NCBI GenBank assembly: GCA_005281725.1
Contig: SSBO01000012.1
Coordinates: 9,771,099-9,835,098 of the forward strand
Origin: Wuchereria bancrofti
Lineage: Eukaryota; Nematoda; Chromadorea; Rhabditida; Onchocercidae
Direction: 5' to 3'
DNA: 64,000 nt
Positions 44,249-59,200 of the stretch are shown piece by piece. Made by a program: the position numbers and the translations under genes. A model generated the notes under the pieces. It searched no databases, was not told the DNA's origin, and saw only the letters and a list, made by a program, of their open reading frames with translations. The number at the start of each line of letters is the position of its first letter. Positions within the stretch are counted from its first letter, which is position 1.

Positions 44249-47200
44249 TAAATTAACTTTTACAAAATTAAAATTTAAAATTAAATTTGTGCTACTTGAA
44301 GCTAATGTAACACTTTTACAAATTATAATGAAAATAATATAAATTTGGTTACAGATTTTTAAATTAAAAAAAAGCAAAAAAAAGAAACAATTAAAACAAA
44401 CTCTGTGCACATATACAACGAAATGTACCAGCTGCTGCTTCACAAATTCCTTCATTAAAACATGGTTGTGTATTACATAATGGCATTTGTTCTTCACAAT
44501 ATTTACCGGTATATCTAAAAATGCAAGAAATTATTTAAATTTTAAAATATTCAAAATTTAAAATGATTTAGAGATTTAAAATATTCGAACTTTTAAACAA
44601 ATATCAAATAGTAAGTGTGAAAAGAAAAAAGGGATAAGAAAAAAATATTCTTTCTAAAATTCATGAATTGGTTATAAAATTTACAATAATTCATATTGTA
44701 AAGTTCATCCAAAAAAAAAATCTTATTAATTAATGATTAATTTAAATAACGTAAATTCTTATACACTATACTATAATGACAAAAATTGCTGAAAAATATT
44801 CCCAACAATTTTATAAATTTTAAACCATCCTACATTATTTTGATAAATTTTAATTAATTAAAATTTTAAATTTTTTTTTAAAATTAACAAACCCAGGACG
44901 ACAAAAGCAAAGTGCTTTATGATTTTCCACCATACAGGTACCCTTATTTTCACATTTCACAGCTGAGCAATCAACTGGCATACAATCTGTTCCTTCAATT
45001 GTACCCGCATCTCGTGTTATTGTATTATTGGGACATTCTATACATCTGTAATGAAATTTTAAAAAAATCATCTTTTTTCGCTCTCTCTCTTTCTTTCTCT
45101 TTTTTTTGCATAATTTATGCAAAATTTGAAATTTATATAATTAATTCATTTTTTTTGAATAAAATTAAATGAAATTTATTAAATTAGTTTTCATCAATTT
45201 ATTTTCTATTAATTATTTCTAACTTATAAAATATGGAAAAAAAACAAAAAAATTGTAATGAATTTTTTTTTTAAAAACCTTTAAACAAAAATTAAAATTA
45301 AAAAAAGATCTTTAAATGAAAATTAATTGTAAAACTAAATCTAACAATTGTATTATTTCTTTCATTTTTTCCTTGTTTTTTTTTTTCATGCTAGTGTTAC
45401 GAAAAATTTGATTAGAAAAAATTTGAGTAATATTTTTTTATTTTCTGAAAGTTAAATAACCTTTGTTGTCCAAGTACAGGTTGATACCAATTAATAGGAC
45501 ATGGTGAGCATGGTTCTAAACCTGTCAACGAGAAATGTCCAGCTGGACAAGGAAGTTTACATTGTGATGGACCAGTAGAGCCTAATTTTGCTGTATATGA
45601 ACCCTATAAATTTATCACAACATTATTAGCTTTTTTATTTTTTTGGATTAATTTTGAAATGTTTTTTTTTCATTTATACAGTAACATTTGCATGAAAAAA
45701 AAATTACAGAAGTTAAAAATTAAAATTCAAAATTTAGATGTTAAAATTATTCTTTTTCATGTATTTAATACAAATCATTTTTTTCACTCTTTAAAAATAT
45801 ATTTAAATAATTTAATTTTCCTTTTTAAAAATTTTAAATTATAATACTTGTGGGCATTGTTCACACTGCTTATAACCACCAAATGTTGGAGGACCAGCAA
45901 AAGTATGTCGTGGACATAATTGACATGGAATTAAGCCAGTTTCACTATACATACCATTTCCACAGATAGCTATAAAGAATAAAAAAATAAAAAATAAAAA
46001 TTTTCATTATTATTTAACTCTTTTTTTCTTTCTACATATTTAAAATAATTTAAATTAAACATTTGAATATTTATTACAGTAAAAAAATAATGAAAGAATA
46101 ACATACGAAGACAAGCATTAAATGTTTGAGATCCAGGAAATTGTGTAAAAGTTTGTTCCGGACATGGTTTACAAGTTATTTGAGCTACTTCATCCTGATA
46201 ACTTCCTGCTGGACACAATTCACAAGTGTTATTAATATGAACTGTACCTTTTGGACATTGCACTGAAAAAAAAAGGAAATATTTTATCTATTACTGCAAA
46301 ATTTGATCTGCAATTTTAATTTCAAATCAATTTTTTTGAACTTTTTGAAATTTTAAAATTGCAGTAAATAATTGTTATTTATTACTCAAATATTAATTAT
46401 TAAAAAAGACAATGAATGTTTATCAATTACAGAAAAAATGATTTTTAGCATATGAAAAGTTAATTTCCTTCGTTTTTATTTTTTTTAAATAACTTATAAT
46501 ATGTGTTACATTTGAATATAAAATTGATAATTTATAAAATAAAAAGAAACTATGATAAATTTTAATAATTTAATAATTTTAATACTAAAGTTTACAGCAT
46601 TCAGGTAATGTTTCGACATTGCCCTCACGTAACACTTCACCATCAGCACATCCAAAGCCTTGAACAACCACTGTTTTTGTTGCATTCATTGATGGACAAC
46701 CAACTGATTGTGTTGCAATTGTCTCGCCATTTACATAAAGAAGATTTTGAACAGGTACAGTAGCACCTAAACGAATAAAAATTAAAAAATTTTAGAAAAA
46801 ACATTAACATAGATATGCTGATCAGTTGTTAACATTTAGATGAATAAAAATTAAAATCAAAATTAAAAAAGAATTGGCAAAATTTTTTTTGCAAAAAAGT
46901 TAACATAAAAATTCTGATTAATTATTAAAATGAAAATTCACTGACAGTACTGAATGAATTATTAATATGAAAGTAAATAAAAAAAAGAAGAAAAAATGGA
47001 ACAAAAGCGGCAGAAATGTGATGAATAAAATTTTACTATTAAATTTCAAATTTTAATTCGTTTCTAAATAACAATTATAACATTTGAAAAATTATTTTTA
47101 GTCTGTTTTTCCTTTTTTTGTTTCAGTCTGAAAGACAAAAGTAAAAAAGTTGACTTGAATTTTTAGCATTAAAATTAAAATCTAAATATCGAATTTTTAA

Positions 47201-50200
47201 AATTTCAATGAAATATTTTTGCTAATTCAAAAAATTAATTTACATTTTGAAAATTTAATAATTTGCAATCAAATTTTACGATTTTTTTAGAAAAAAAAGA
47301 ATATATAAAAATATATTTTATTTACCTGGTATTCGTAAATCAAAAATTGTTCGTAATGTTAAACCGCATAATTCATAGAAAACATCTTGTAAAACAGTTG
47401 GAAGTATTTGAATAGTATAATTAGCTGTGACACCATTTATTGTATTAATAAATTTAACATCCAAAAAACGTACAAATACTTCAATAGATGATGAGCAACG
47501 CTGTGATAAAGTTGTATCTAAGTTACTGAAAAATGTACCAGCATATTCCGAATAACCCTAAAAAATTATTTTTTTTTAAATGTTAAAAATTATTTCTAAG
47601 CATTGAATAATCAAACTAAAATTTGATGATTAATTTAAACATTGAGAAATTTTAAGCTCTATAGGACAATTTTAAATCTTAAATAGATTCAAAAGAAGAA
47701 AAAGAAGAAAGTATGATAAGTAAAAGACTAGAAAAGAAAAAAGAAGAAACTAAAAAAAATTTAAGGAAAATTTTTGAAACTAAAATTTAAATTTTAATAA
47801 TAATAGAAAATAAGTCAATAACTTTAAACTGATGATTTTTATTTTTAAAGATGCTACAAATGCCTAATAAAGTAATAAACTAATTACTGCAAATGTTTGA
47901 TAAGGTGATAAACTGATTACTGCAAATGTGTGATAAAATAGTAAACTATAGTTAAGTGATCATATTAAACAAAATGTTCTACCTTTCTTCTTATCAATTA
48001 ATATTTTTTCCATTATTTATTAAATAACACAAAAACGTAACAAAAAAAAAAAAAAATTGCTTATTTTCACTTATCATATTTTGATAAAAAATTTCTAATT
48101 TTAATCTTAAATTTAAGGGAAATTTTTTCAAAATTTTAATATTTAATTTGCTCTTGAAATATCAATTATAAATTAAAAAACAAAAAAAAAACGAAGAAAA
48201 TTAAATTATTTTTTATTACCTTTAAACAATCACTACCAACAGGTGTTAAAATAACATAATCAATACTGACAGTCAATTCATAACGAGCTGGTTCTAATGC
48301 AATTGGTACACAAGCTGGTATCACATTTGATGGAGACCAAATACCATTGGTACATGTAAATTGTTGTGTACCATTTTTTCCATTAACAAATGTAAATTTT
48401 CTAGCGCATTTAGCAGAGCAAATTGTTGTCGCACCTTGCATTTGACATTCTTTTTCAACATTTTCTTCACCAATTAATGACCATGATGAACATGGTTTTG
48501 CTATAATTTTAATTTTTTTTTAAAATTTAACAGATTTTACAAATGCTATATGATTAGAGAATTGGAATTTTTTTATTTTGTCTTTAATTATCAATTATAA
48601 GATTATATTTTTAAATTTTTGAAAAATATGATATAAGCAGAGGATTAGAAGAATTATAAGATTATATTTTAAAATTTTTAACTTTTGCTCTTTAATTATT
48701 AAGTGAATATAAGTTTAGCAATACAAGATGTATTGCAATATAATTTAGCTATATAATTCTATTAATTAATCATCACAATAATTCAATTAGTCCTATAATC
48801 TAATTAAAAAAAACAAATAAACAAGCAAGAAATATTTAATTGTGAGCACAATTATTTTCATAAATTTAAAAAAAAGAAAAGTGAAAAAGTTAATTCAGTC
48901 CTATCATAGCATATTTATATTTGGTTAACTTTTTTTCATTATAATTTTTTTAAATAATAATTATTGATAATTGAAAAAAAATAAAATAAAAAGTACTAAC
49001 GTTGAAGTGATACTTGAAATTTGCATTTATTTCGATTTGACGCACTATCAGTAGCAATAACTTCAACTGTAACATGTGAACTAAGAGTAAGTAAAGCCTC
49101 AGATGGTTCAAATGTTACATCCGTAATATTTGATGTATCTTGAATTACCATCTGTACGGTACTTTCATTAAATGTAATCAATTTTTCAAATTCTCCATCA
49201 TTAGCCGGAACAATATATGAATCAGGACATTTCATTACTGGTGGTTGTGTATCTAAAAAAAATAAATATTTATTTATATCATATATTCAATTTTTTAATT
49301 TTTCCTAAATTTCAAATATTTTATTTTGTAATGGTTGTGCATTTAAAAAGAAAAAAAACGAAGGAAAAAAACGACGGAAATAAAAATCCGTTCATATTAT
49401 ATATTCAATAGTTTATTTAACTTTTCCTAAATTTTTTTTTTTTTTTTTGAAAATTTGTTTAAAACATAATTTTTTTAAAAAATGAAAAAACAAAAATATC
49501 AATAATTGATTTAATTTCTCCTGAAAAAAAAATTTTTTTTGAAAATTTTGTTTAAAATATAATTTTTTAAAAAGATAAAGAAAAAATTTTTATTAAAATA
49601 ATTATTACCAGGTATTCGAAGTTGTACAATACATTCAGCTGCATTACCATCATCATCAAATGCTACGTAAATGATATCCATATCATGTGTTATCATTTTT
49701 GGCGGTTCAAAACCATCCGGTGTTACACGTATATATGCTACGGAACCGGAATTATCAGCTGCAGTTGGTATTTCATATGCAGCCGGTAAAAGTTGTCCAT
49801 TGTCATCTGTTAGAATATAAATTGGATTTGTTGGACAATTATGAAATGTTGGTGATTCACTATCGACACATTGTGGTACAGATGCATTCCAACCGACCTA
49901 AAATAAAATTAAACAAAAAAAAAATAATATAATAAATAATAAAAATAATTTAAAAAAGAAAAGAAAAAGTTAATAAAATTGGAAAATTTATAACAATTAA
50001 TTTAGAATGCAAAGGTTTTTAATTAATTAATTAGGCGAAAAAATTTATTCATATATTCAATTAATTGATTAATCAATTAATTAACCTGTAAATGGGAAGG
50101 AATTTCATGAGCAATTGAAAGTGGTGCTAAACAACCTTGCATATCAAAACGAATGCAAGGATTTTGTTCATATTCGGTGACACCAAGAAGAATGTAACGT

Positions 50201-53200
50201 GCACGTAATGGTGGATTTAATTCAAACTGATGCATTGCATTATGATTTCCGGATGGTGTTTCAAATTCCTAATTTTAAAATAACATTAGCATTAACAAAA
50301 AGAAAAAAAAAATTGTTGAAAATATCACATTAATTTTTCTTTTTATTTTTCGAATTTCACTATAATATATTTTAAAATTTTTAAAAAATCAAATTTTTCA
50401 TCATATTTTAGAAATTTTTCATAAATCAAACTTCATCATAATATATTTTAGAAATTAAAAAAAAAATTCGAATTTTTCATTTAAAAAAAAGACAAAAATA
50501 TAACATACAATTGGATATGTATCATAATTTTGACTATATTGAACTTTATAAAATAATTGCATTTTAGTAATATGACCACGTAAATGACCACTGCCAGCAA
50601 CACCGGTCATACGCAATGTTGTTAATGTGTAAATACGTTGTAAATCAACGGAAAGAAAAATAAATGCATCCTTAGAACCACACCAACCAGTTGATGATAA
50701 TCGAGCCTATAAATAACAGTTTAGTAAAAAAAAGGAAAAAAGATAAATTCGAAAAGAATTTCAAATTTTAGAGAAATCATTACGTATAACGTAAAACTCG
50801 AAACATTAATTCGTTGTTTTATTTTTATCATTATTTACCTTATGTGGTTCATAACCCCAAGTGGTCGAGTCAGAATTATCAGCAAAAGCGCCATCCGGAA
50901 TGAAACCGGATGAAATTCCAACATCTTCTGCTAAGACACATGCTGTTCCAAGTGTGCAATTAATTGTATCAGATGGAAAAGGCTTATAGCCAGCTCTATT
51001 ACAAGTAAATTTTGCTTGTGCACCTTCTTCCACTGATTCCAACTGAACTTGTCCATCATCCGGAAAACCGGGATCAACACAAACTGGTCCTACATATTAA
51101 AAATATTAATTCATGCTATCTAGATAATTAATTTAAAGTCAAAAAATTGATAAAAATTTCATTTTAACTAAAAATCTTCGATGCAAATTTATTTTTAAAA
51201 TAAGCTAACCTTCACATCTTAAATCACCAAGATCCCAATTACCATCTACGTTACATCGAATAGTTCGATCATCATAACTTGATTTACCAATTAAACTATA
51301 TGGTGGTCTACAACTGAATGTAAATGCTGATCCCACCTTAAAAAAATTTCTAATTGTATTCTAGCAATTAAATAATATAACTGATTAATTCTTTAAAGTA
51401 TAAAATTACAAATAACAATTTATTAATTAAATAACCAAAATTAAAAATTAAATAATAATTTCTTTTATCCTTTCTTCCTTTCCTCTTTATTTTTCAAAAA
51501 AAAAATTTAATTGATATTAAAATATTAAATTAAAATAATCTCTAGCTTTATATGAGTAGTCATCGCCTTCGTAAATTGCACCAGCAAGTGATGGTGGTGG
51601 TCCACAGTCTACCAATGGACAATCAATTTCTGGTCCTGATAACCAGTAATCACGACCATCTTCTTGTGGATCATAAATGCATTGACGAAATGATGATAAT
51701 AGTGAACTACTTGCTGTAATACTTTTTTTTAATATGCTAATTAAAAGAGAAAGAGAGAGGAAAAAAGAAGATATATTAGTTAGCCGAATAATTTTAAGAA
51801 TTATTATTAATCATTAAGTAAATAAACAAATTTCAATTTCTCATCTTCATTTTTTCCACAAAAAAAAAAGAAAAACGATTCTTTAAAATAAAATTATAAT
51901 ATTATTTTTTAATTATGTTTTCAAAAAACTTATAGAAACTAATAAAAAAGACAATTTTTCACATTTTGTTACAATAAATTTTAATAAATAATTTTTAGCA
52001 AAAAGGAAAAAAAAAACAATTTATAGTTTGCATATGAAAAGGCAAATTAAAAGATAAAACATATGCAAATGAATTTATTCCTACCTGGTCGATTTTGTTG
52101 ACTACAAACAATTGATACATTACGTCCATATGCAATGGTACTATTTTCAGGTGCAACAAATAAACCAATTGCAGAATTATTACGTACACCTTGACATGTT
52201 GCTGCTAAAATGATTTTAATGAATAAAATTTGTAATTTATTAAATTTTGCTTGTATTTAAAAAAATTTTTTTTCACCTAAATCAAATTGAATTAACAAAA
52301 ATAATATTGTATAATCAAATTATGTTATTAATTGTAATTATATTACATATATCGTAAAAAGAATTAGATTAATTTTTTGTAACTTTTTCATAAAATAATT
52401 TGCTTAATTAAATAAAAAAATTTCAATCAAATTATTTTAGGCTTTCAGTTTCATTCATTTGAAAAAAAAAAAGGAAAAAACGATCCTAATTTTTTGAATT
52501 CAAATTAAAATTTTAACGACTTACGAAGACAAAGTGGTGCTGTACCATTCCAACTACCATCTTGCATACATTTCAAATGGCTTGCACCCATCATCTATGA
52601 ATTTTTATTTAATTAAAATGAAAAAAAAATCGTAAGTAATAATTATGATAAATTAAATTTTATTATTTATAATAAATTAAAAAATAAATTATATATTTAT
52701 GTTAAAATAATTAAATTATATCAAATGTTATGAAATGAATATTTTACTTGATATGCAAAATCACATTGAAATTGTATAATCATAGGATAATGGAATGTTT
52801 TTGCGGTTGAAAGAAGTAAACCATTTTTTGGCGATGATAAATTAGCACATAATCGTGGTACACATGTTTGATTATATCGAATAACGTCTAATGCATTTAA
52901 ACCTGTTTCACCATCCTAAATTTAAGAAAAATTTAAAATTTTTGTAAATCTTAAACAAAAAAAAGGAGAAGAAAAGGAAAAAAACTTCTCAAAAATGATA
53001 AATACAAAATTTTAACTTCTATTTTTTTAATGTTCTAAAAAAAAATTAAAATTAAACCTTTATATGAACACCACCCTGTCCATCTTCAATAAGTAAATCA
53101 AAACCAATTTCACATGCACAGCGATATGATCCTTGTGAATTGATACATATTTGTTCACAATTACCATTATTTTGTTCACATTCATTCACATCTGTAAAGT

Positions 53201-56200
53201 TTTTTTTAGAAAGAAAAGTTTAAATTTTTTAATAAAATTTATTGCAATTAAATTTTGATATTTTATCAATTTTTCAGTAATTTGACTAAATTATTGGTTA
53301 AATGTTGATAATTTATCAATTTTCCATAATTAAATTAAATTATTGAGTAAACGTTAATAATTTTATTAGAAACAAAAAAAAATACAAAGAGAAAAAAGAA
53401 AAAATTTTACCAAAACAATTAGTTTTATGACAACCAAGAATATCCAATTTCATACATGCATTATTGAAAAATTCTTCAATTGTAAGTTCTAATACGCGAA
53501 CTTCTATTGCTTGCGGTAAAACGAGTAATTCACCACCAACAATTGCAACATTTCGTGTTATCAATTTCTAAATACTTCATTTTAATTTTTAATTACAAAA
53601 AAAATTTTTAAATCTTAAAAAAATTGGAAAAAAACTAAAATATTTTATACATATATATAAATATTCAGGATGAATTTTAACAATAGTGTTTATTTCTGTC
53701 AATAGTAGTTCGATTTTTTCATAATTTTACAAAAAAAAAAAAAGAAAAAATTCATAACTAAATTTTAAGTAATATCATAAATAAAAATTAAGACAAAAAT
53801 TTAATTCCATTTCCAATATTTATTATCTAATTAACTTACGGTTATATTAGCAGCAATAAATGGTATTAATGGGACGCCAGTACGATTTGAATATTTTAAA
53901 CTGATAACAATTGGATATGCACCATTTGCGGTTTTTTCAATACGTATTCGTTCGATAACTTTTGGTACAGCAAAAACAAATGTAATTTTTCGATTGCTAT
54001 CATTAGGATTTGCGCACCAACCTATAAAAAAATTAAAAACAATCAATTAATCATTAATTTTGTTTAAAATTTTGCATAAAAGAAAAATTTATTCAAATTA
54101 TATTGTAGCAGCCATTAGCTTAATATTATTAAAAAAGTGTAATAATGAATATTTTTTTCAAAAAAAAAGGTTTTATTCTTTATTAAATTGGAAAGAAAAC
54201 ATCATAAATTTTAGTTATTTAATACTATTTACTTTGCTTTTTATTTATATCATTAGCTATTTAATATTATTAGCTTTGCATTTTTTCTTTCAAAAAATTT
54301 TCTACAGCATTTTTATTAGGTTAGTAATAATATTACTAATAAAAAATACATATAATGATGTAGAGATGAATTATTTAGTGTTATTAAATTTTATTTTAAA
54401 CTTCGCAAAATATGATTACATTCATTTTTATCATAATATTTAATTTGAATTTTAGTCTTACATCAGATGTTTGATTTTAATTTCTGGAAAAAGAAAAATT
54501 TTTCAAAAATTTTAAAATTTACCGGTTGTTGCATAATCTTTAGCATGAAAACCATCCATTTCGCTGCTTCCTTCAGCAGTAAGTGAATTAAGAACTGAAG
54601 CCGTATTACATGCTAAAATAATTATAATTTTGTGCCAAAAAAAAGAAATTATAAAAAGCATTTATGATTATTTAAGTTGAAAAAGAAATCAAATATCTTA
54701 AGCTATATAACAGTGCAATTTACTAATTTACTATAATACAATTATGAATAATCAAATTGATATAAATAAGATCTTACATAATTGTGCTTGAAATCCGGAA
54801 AGACATTGGCAATGATAACCACCCGGCATATTAATACATTTTGTACTCTGAATGCTACAAATAGCCAATCCTTCGGCACATTCATCAATATCCTGACATT
54901 CTGGCACATCACTAAGTGTTTGATTTGCAAGACATTTTAATGAATCAGCTCCAACGGTTCGAAATCCTGGTTGGCATTCAACACGTGCCAAATCACCAAA
55001 TTCAAATCGTTCACCCGTTACAACAACACCATTTGTTATTAATGGTACATTGGTACATGTTAATTCTAAAATGAGCAAAGAAACATTTTTTTTATCACTT
55101 AATTAAATACAGAAAAATTTAAATTAATACAATCATTAATTTTATTAAATATATCAAAATTACAATCATAAAACTTGAAAAGTAAAAAAAAATTACCAAA
55201 TATTATTTATATCAAAAGTAACAAAGTTTTTCCTTTTTTTCACTTTTGTTGGAAGAATTATAGAAGGAAGAAAGAGATTAATTTATTCAAAATAATTAAA
55301 AAAATATATACATAAATTTAATTAAGCATTAAATTAAAAATATTACATAAGGCGTGACAACTGTAATTAATTCAATCTATTTCTTCTTTCATAATTTTAT
55401 ATTAAATAAATTCTTACATCAAATTTTTGAACTTTTTCTTTTTTTGTCTAATCAATGTCTCAAAAACTACGAAATTTCAATTTTAATCTCTGTCATATCA
55501 AAAAAAAAAATTCAAATGATAAGACAAACTTTTGCAATATGGTTGAGCAAATGACCATTCACCGGTGGAAAGACAAAGAAGTGTTGCAGCACCGATTCGT
55601 CGAAATCCAGCAGCGCATTTAAATCGAAATACAGTACCGTAACCTGTACCATCACCAAATTCCAATATTCTTTCACCATTTAAAAATGATGCCAATGCAG
55701 GACAAGTCATTGCTATAAATTTAAACATTAAAGATTTAAATTAAAAAACGAAAAAATTGCAATTTATTATTTGTAATAAATAAAAGTCTTTCATTTTACT
55801 AAAAAAGAATCTTTAATTAAAAAAAAAACAAAAAAAAAAATAAAAAAACCCTTTATTTTTATAAAGAACATTAACAAATATTTAAAATTTAACATTTTCA
55901 AATGAAAGAAAAAATATCAAAAATAAAAAACAAAAAAATAAAACAAATAAAATTTTAAAAATTGAAAATTATTTTGAGAAAATTTTTACTACAAATATTT
56001 GTTTATTAGATAAATTTTAGAATGCTCCTTTTTTCTTTTTTTTTTGAAATAAATTGTTTTTGATTATGCATTTTACCTTTACAAGATGGTGTTAATGTCC
56101 ATCGTCCTTCGTCGGTACAATAAATTTCACCTGAATCTTTACCGGTAGAAAAATCAAAACCATCATAACATGTATACTTTGCCGATCCACCATATGAAAC

Positions 56201-59200
56201 ATTTGTTGCTGATGATGCAAATCCATTAGCAATTTGTGGAACAGCCGAACAATAAACAGCTATAATTATATTTAAGTTTTTTTTGAAATAGATTTTGAAT
56301 TTTAATTTTGACAAAATTTTTTAAATAGTTGATAATAACAGATAAATATAGAGAAGTTCATAATAATTAAAAAAAAAAGAATTGAATCAAATAATTAGTA
56401 TATAATATACGTTGACAATCTGGAACATGATCTTCAGTCCATTTTCCGCCTAATTGACAAGTTATATCAAACATTTGTCCACGTCCTGTACGAAATTCAT
56501 AGCCACGTGGACATGATGCTGTTACTTTTGTGCCAAATGCTGATGCTTTTGTTGACAGTGATACAAGTTTTGGTGTTTCTAATGGTGGACAATCTAGAAA
56601 ATTTCAGTGTTTTTTCAATTAATTAATTTTAGAAAAAAGGTTTCAATAAATTATATGAAAGCTTTCCTTTTTTTAAACAAAATATTAAATAATAAAAAAT
56701 ATTAATTACTTGTAGAAAAAGTAATATTCCATCCAAGACCATTTCTAATTGAATTAGTAGTGAAAACAATTTGAACAATGCCAGTCTGTGCAAAAATACT
56801 TTTTGGTGGTCGTGAAATTGCCGAAAAACCATCACCCGGATGTAAAGCACGGCCACCTTCAACCTCTTCAAACATCTATAAATATTTGATGAATTTTCTT
56901 TTTACAAGTATTTAACAAAAAAAAAAGGAGAATATGCAAATTCGAAAATGTTTAAATTATGAAATAACAAATTAATAATGCATAAATAAATTAAACTAAA
57001 CCATTAAACGATCATCTTCTGCAACATCAAAACTATTAACAGCAAATGCTGTTGGTTGTTCCGAATTTCTATCCGGTAATTCTACAGTATAAATGCATCT
57101 CTGAGAATTTGGATATGATATTCGAGTGTAGCCGGGTGATGTTATAATCCCTTTATCAAGGCGAATACGATTTGAGCATCCTAATAATGCTTACCATCAA
57201 TATTCAATAATCTTTTTGATCATCTTTTCTTTTAAATACAAACTTAAATAGAACAAAAAGAAAAAGCTAAAAAGAAAAATTTGATAAAAATTTTGATAAA
57301 AATGAAAACGTACCACGCTTATATGTTATACTAAATCCTCGTCCATTTCGAGCAAAATTTGAATAAAAATAAATGTATAATTGTGATTGAGTTGAAATAA
57401 TTAATTGTGGATTTGAAAATGTTCCGGTTAAACGTGCTAATATTGGTGCTAACGGTGTACCACCATCATAAATTTGCAAAAAATCATTAACTCTTTCTAA
57501 ATCAAGTTCTTCAATCTAAAAAAAAAAGAAAAAACAAGCACAGAGAAAAAAATATCATCATTTATTAATTAATAAAAGGTTTAAAAATTTCTAGAATATT
57601 TTTTTGAAATTTCAAATAAAATATTCATTTGTTAATTACCAAATAAAACACAATTTATCCATCTTTTGTTTCTTTTTTGACCCTAATAGCATTTTAACAT
57701 ATTTTTTTTCTGTTAATATAAGTTGCTTAATAAACTCACCGTTTTTTATAAATGTCATTTATTCATAATTAATTAGTTCCCATAAAATTATCATAAAAAA
57801 ATTGTTAAAAATTATAATTAATTATTTTTGTCATTAGTCTTTTTTATATTTGATATAAAAAAATTGTTAAAAATTGTAAATAATTCTGTTATTAGTCTTT
57901 TTTTATATTTGGTAACATCTATAAAATTATCCATAAAGATATCAAAAATTTGTTAAAATTATGCTTAATTTAGCTAGAATGAAAACAAACATCAAGTGAA
58001 ATAAGCTGTCCTGGATCAGCATCAATTTTCCATACGCATTCAACACCACTGGGATAATTTTTTGGATAATCTGGGCTAGTAAATATTTGCCCATATGGTT
58101 GAGCTTTTAAAATACCACCACATGATATGCTTGCTAAAAATTTCACAAATCTTTCTTTTCCTTTTTTTAAATATGCAAATAATATGTTATAATTAATTAA
58201 ATAAGCAAAAAAAATTTTTTTTAATTTAATAATAAATATCTTACTAGCTCGCCAATTTGCTTCAAATCCACGTGCTTGAATTTGTATATCACTGCTAAAT
58301 CTTACAACCATTACATTGGTACTTGAAATTAATGTTTCAGGTTTTTTTGATCCAGAAAGTATAGCCATAACAACGGATGAATTTTCCGCTGGACCACCAT
58401 CCAAAATTGTAACAAAATCTTCATATTCTTCCGTTTCAAATGCATCAAATGTTATCTATGTAATAATTTGATTGATAAAATTTTTCTATTTTTTTTTTCT
58501 GTTAATTTTATACTCTTCAATTCGATTTTTATAAATTTTATTATTATTGGAGAAAAACAAAATTCGCTTAGTATCAAATAAAATTGATAAATCTTTTATT
58601 CCTTTTTTCTCTCTTTCCTTCTTTATTCTTTTTTTTTTTGTTTTCTTCTTTTTTTATTTCGACCTTTAAACAAAATGTTCTGGAATTTAATGAATCTAAC
58701 ATAAATGCTTTATTTTTTCCTTATGTATAAATGGTAAAAAAATAATAAGTTGAATGCAGAAATGAAGCGTTTTCTTTTTTTTTATATCTTAAATTATTTT
58801 ACACTTCATGCGAAATTTATTTTCAAATACAATTCATACAATCAATTTTACCATTTTTATATCAAAAAAAAGATTTTTTTTATTTATTATACTATTATTA
58901 ATTAATAATTATACTATTATTAATTAAGAAAATATATAAAAATATATAATGAAATAAATTAGTAATAAATGAGTAATAACTATAATATTTCATTATAAGA
59001 AAAAAATATTTATTTTTTATTCATTAAAATTTTTTCAAAGAAAAAGTTATTTTATTAGAAGAAAAAGAAAAGGATAAATTTAAAAGATTTATTCATGTCG
59101 AATTTATTAATAACATACATAGATTCGTGAATTGATTGGTCCTTCAATAACCCAACGACAATTCGCATTGGCATTATATGGTGATGGAAAATTTGGTGAT

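Noticed and set aside
49687..49932. 81-residue + strand open frame
   Set aside because: Antisense shadow of HYR exon 29, whose - strand frame matches the domain family.
54060..54443. 127-residue Ile/Leu/Phe/Lys-rich + strand open frame
   Set aside because: Intronic A/T-rich sequence of the giant gene; composition of a random A/T frame with no motifs.
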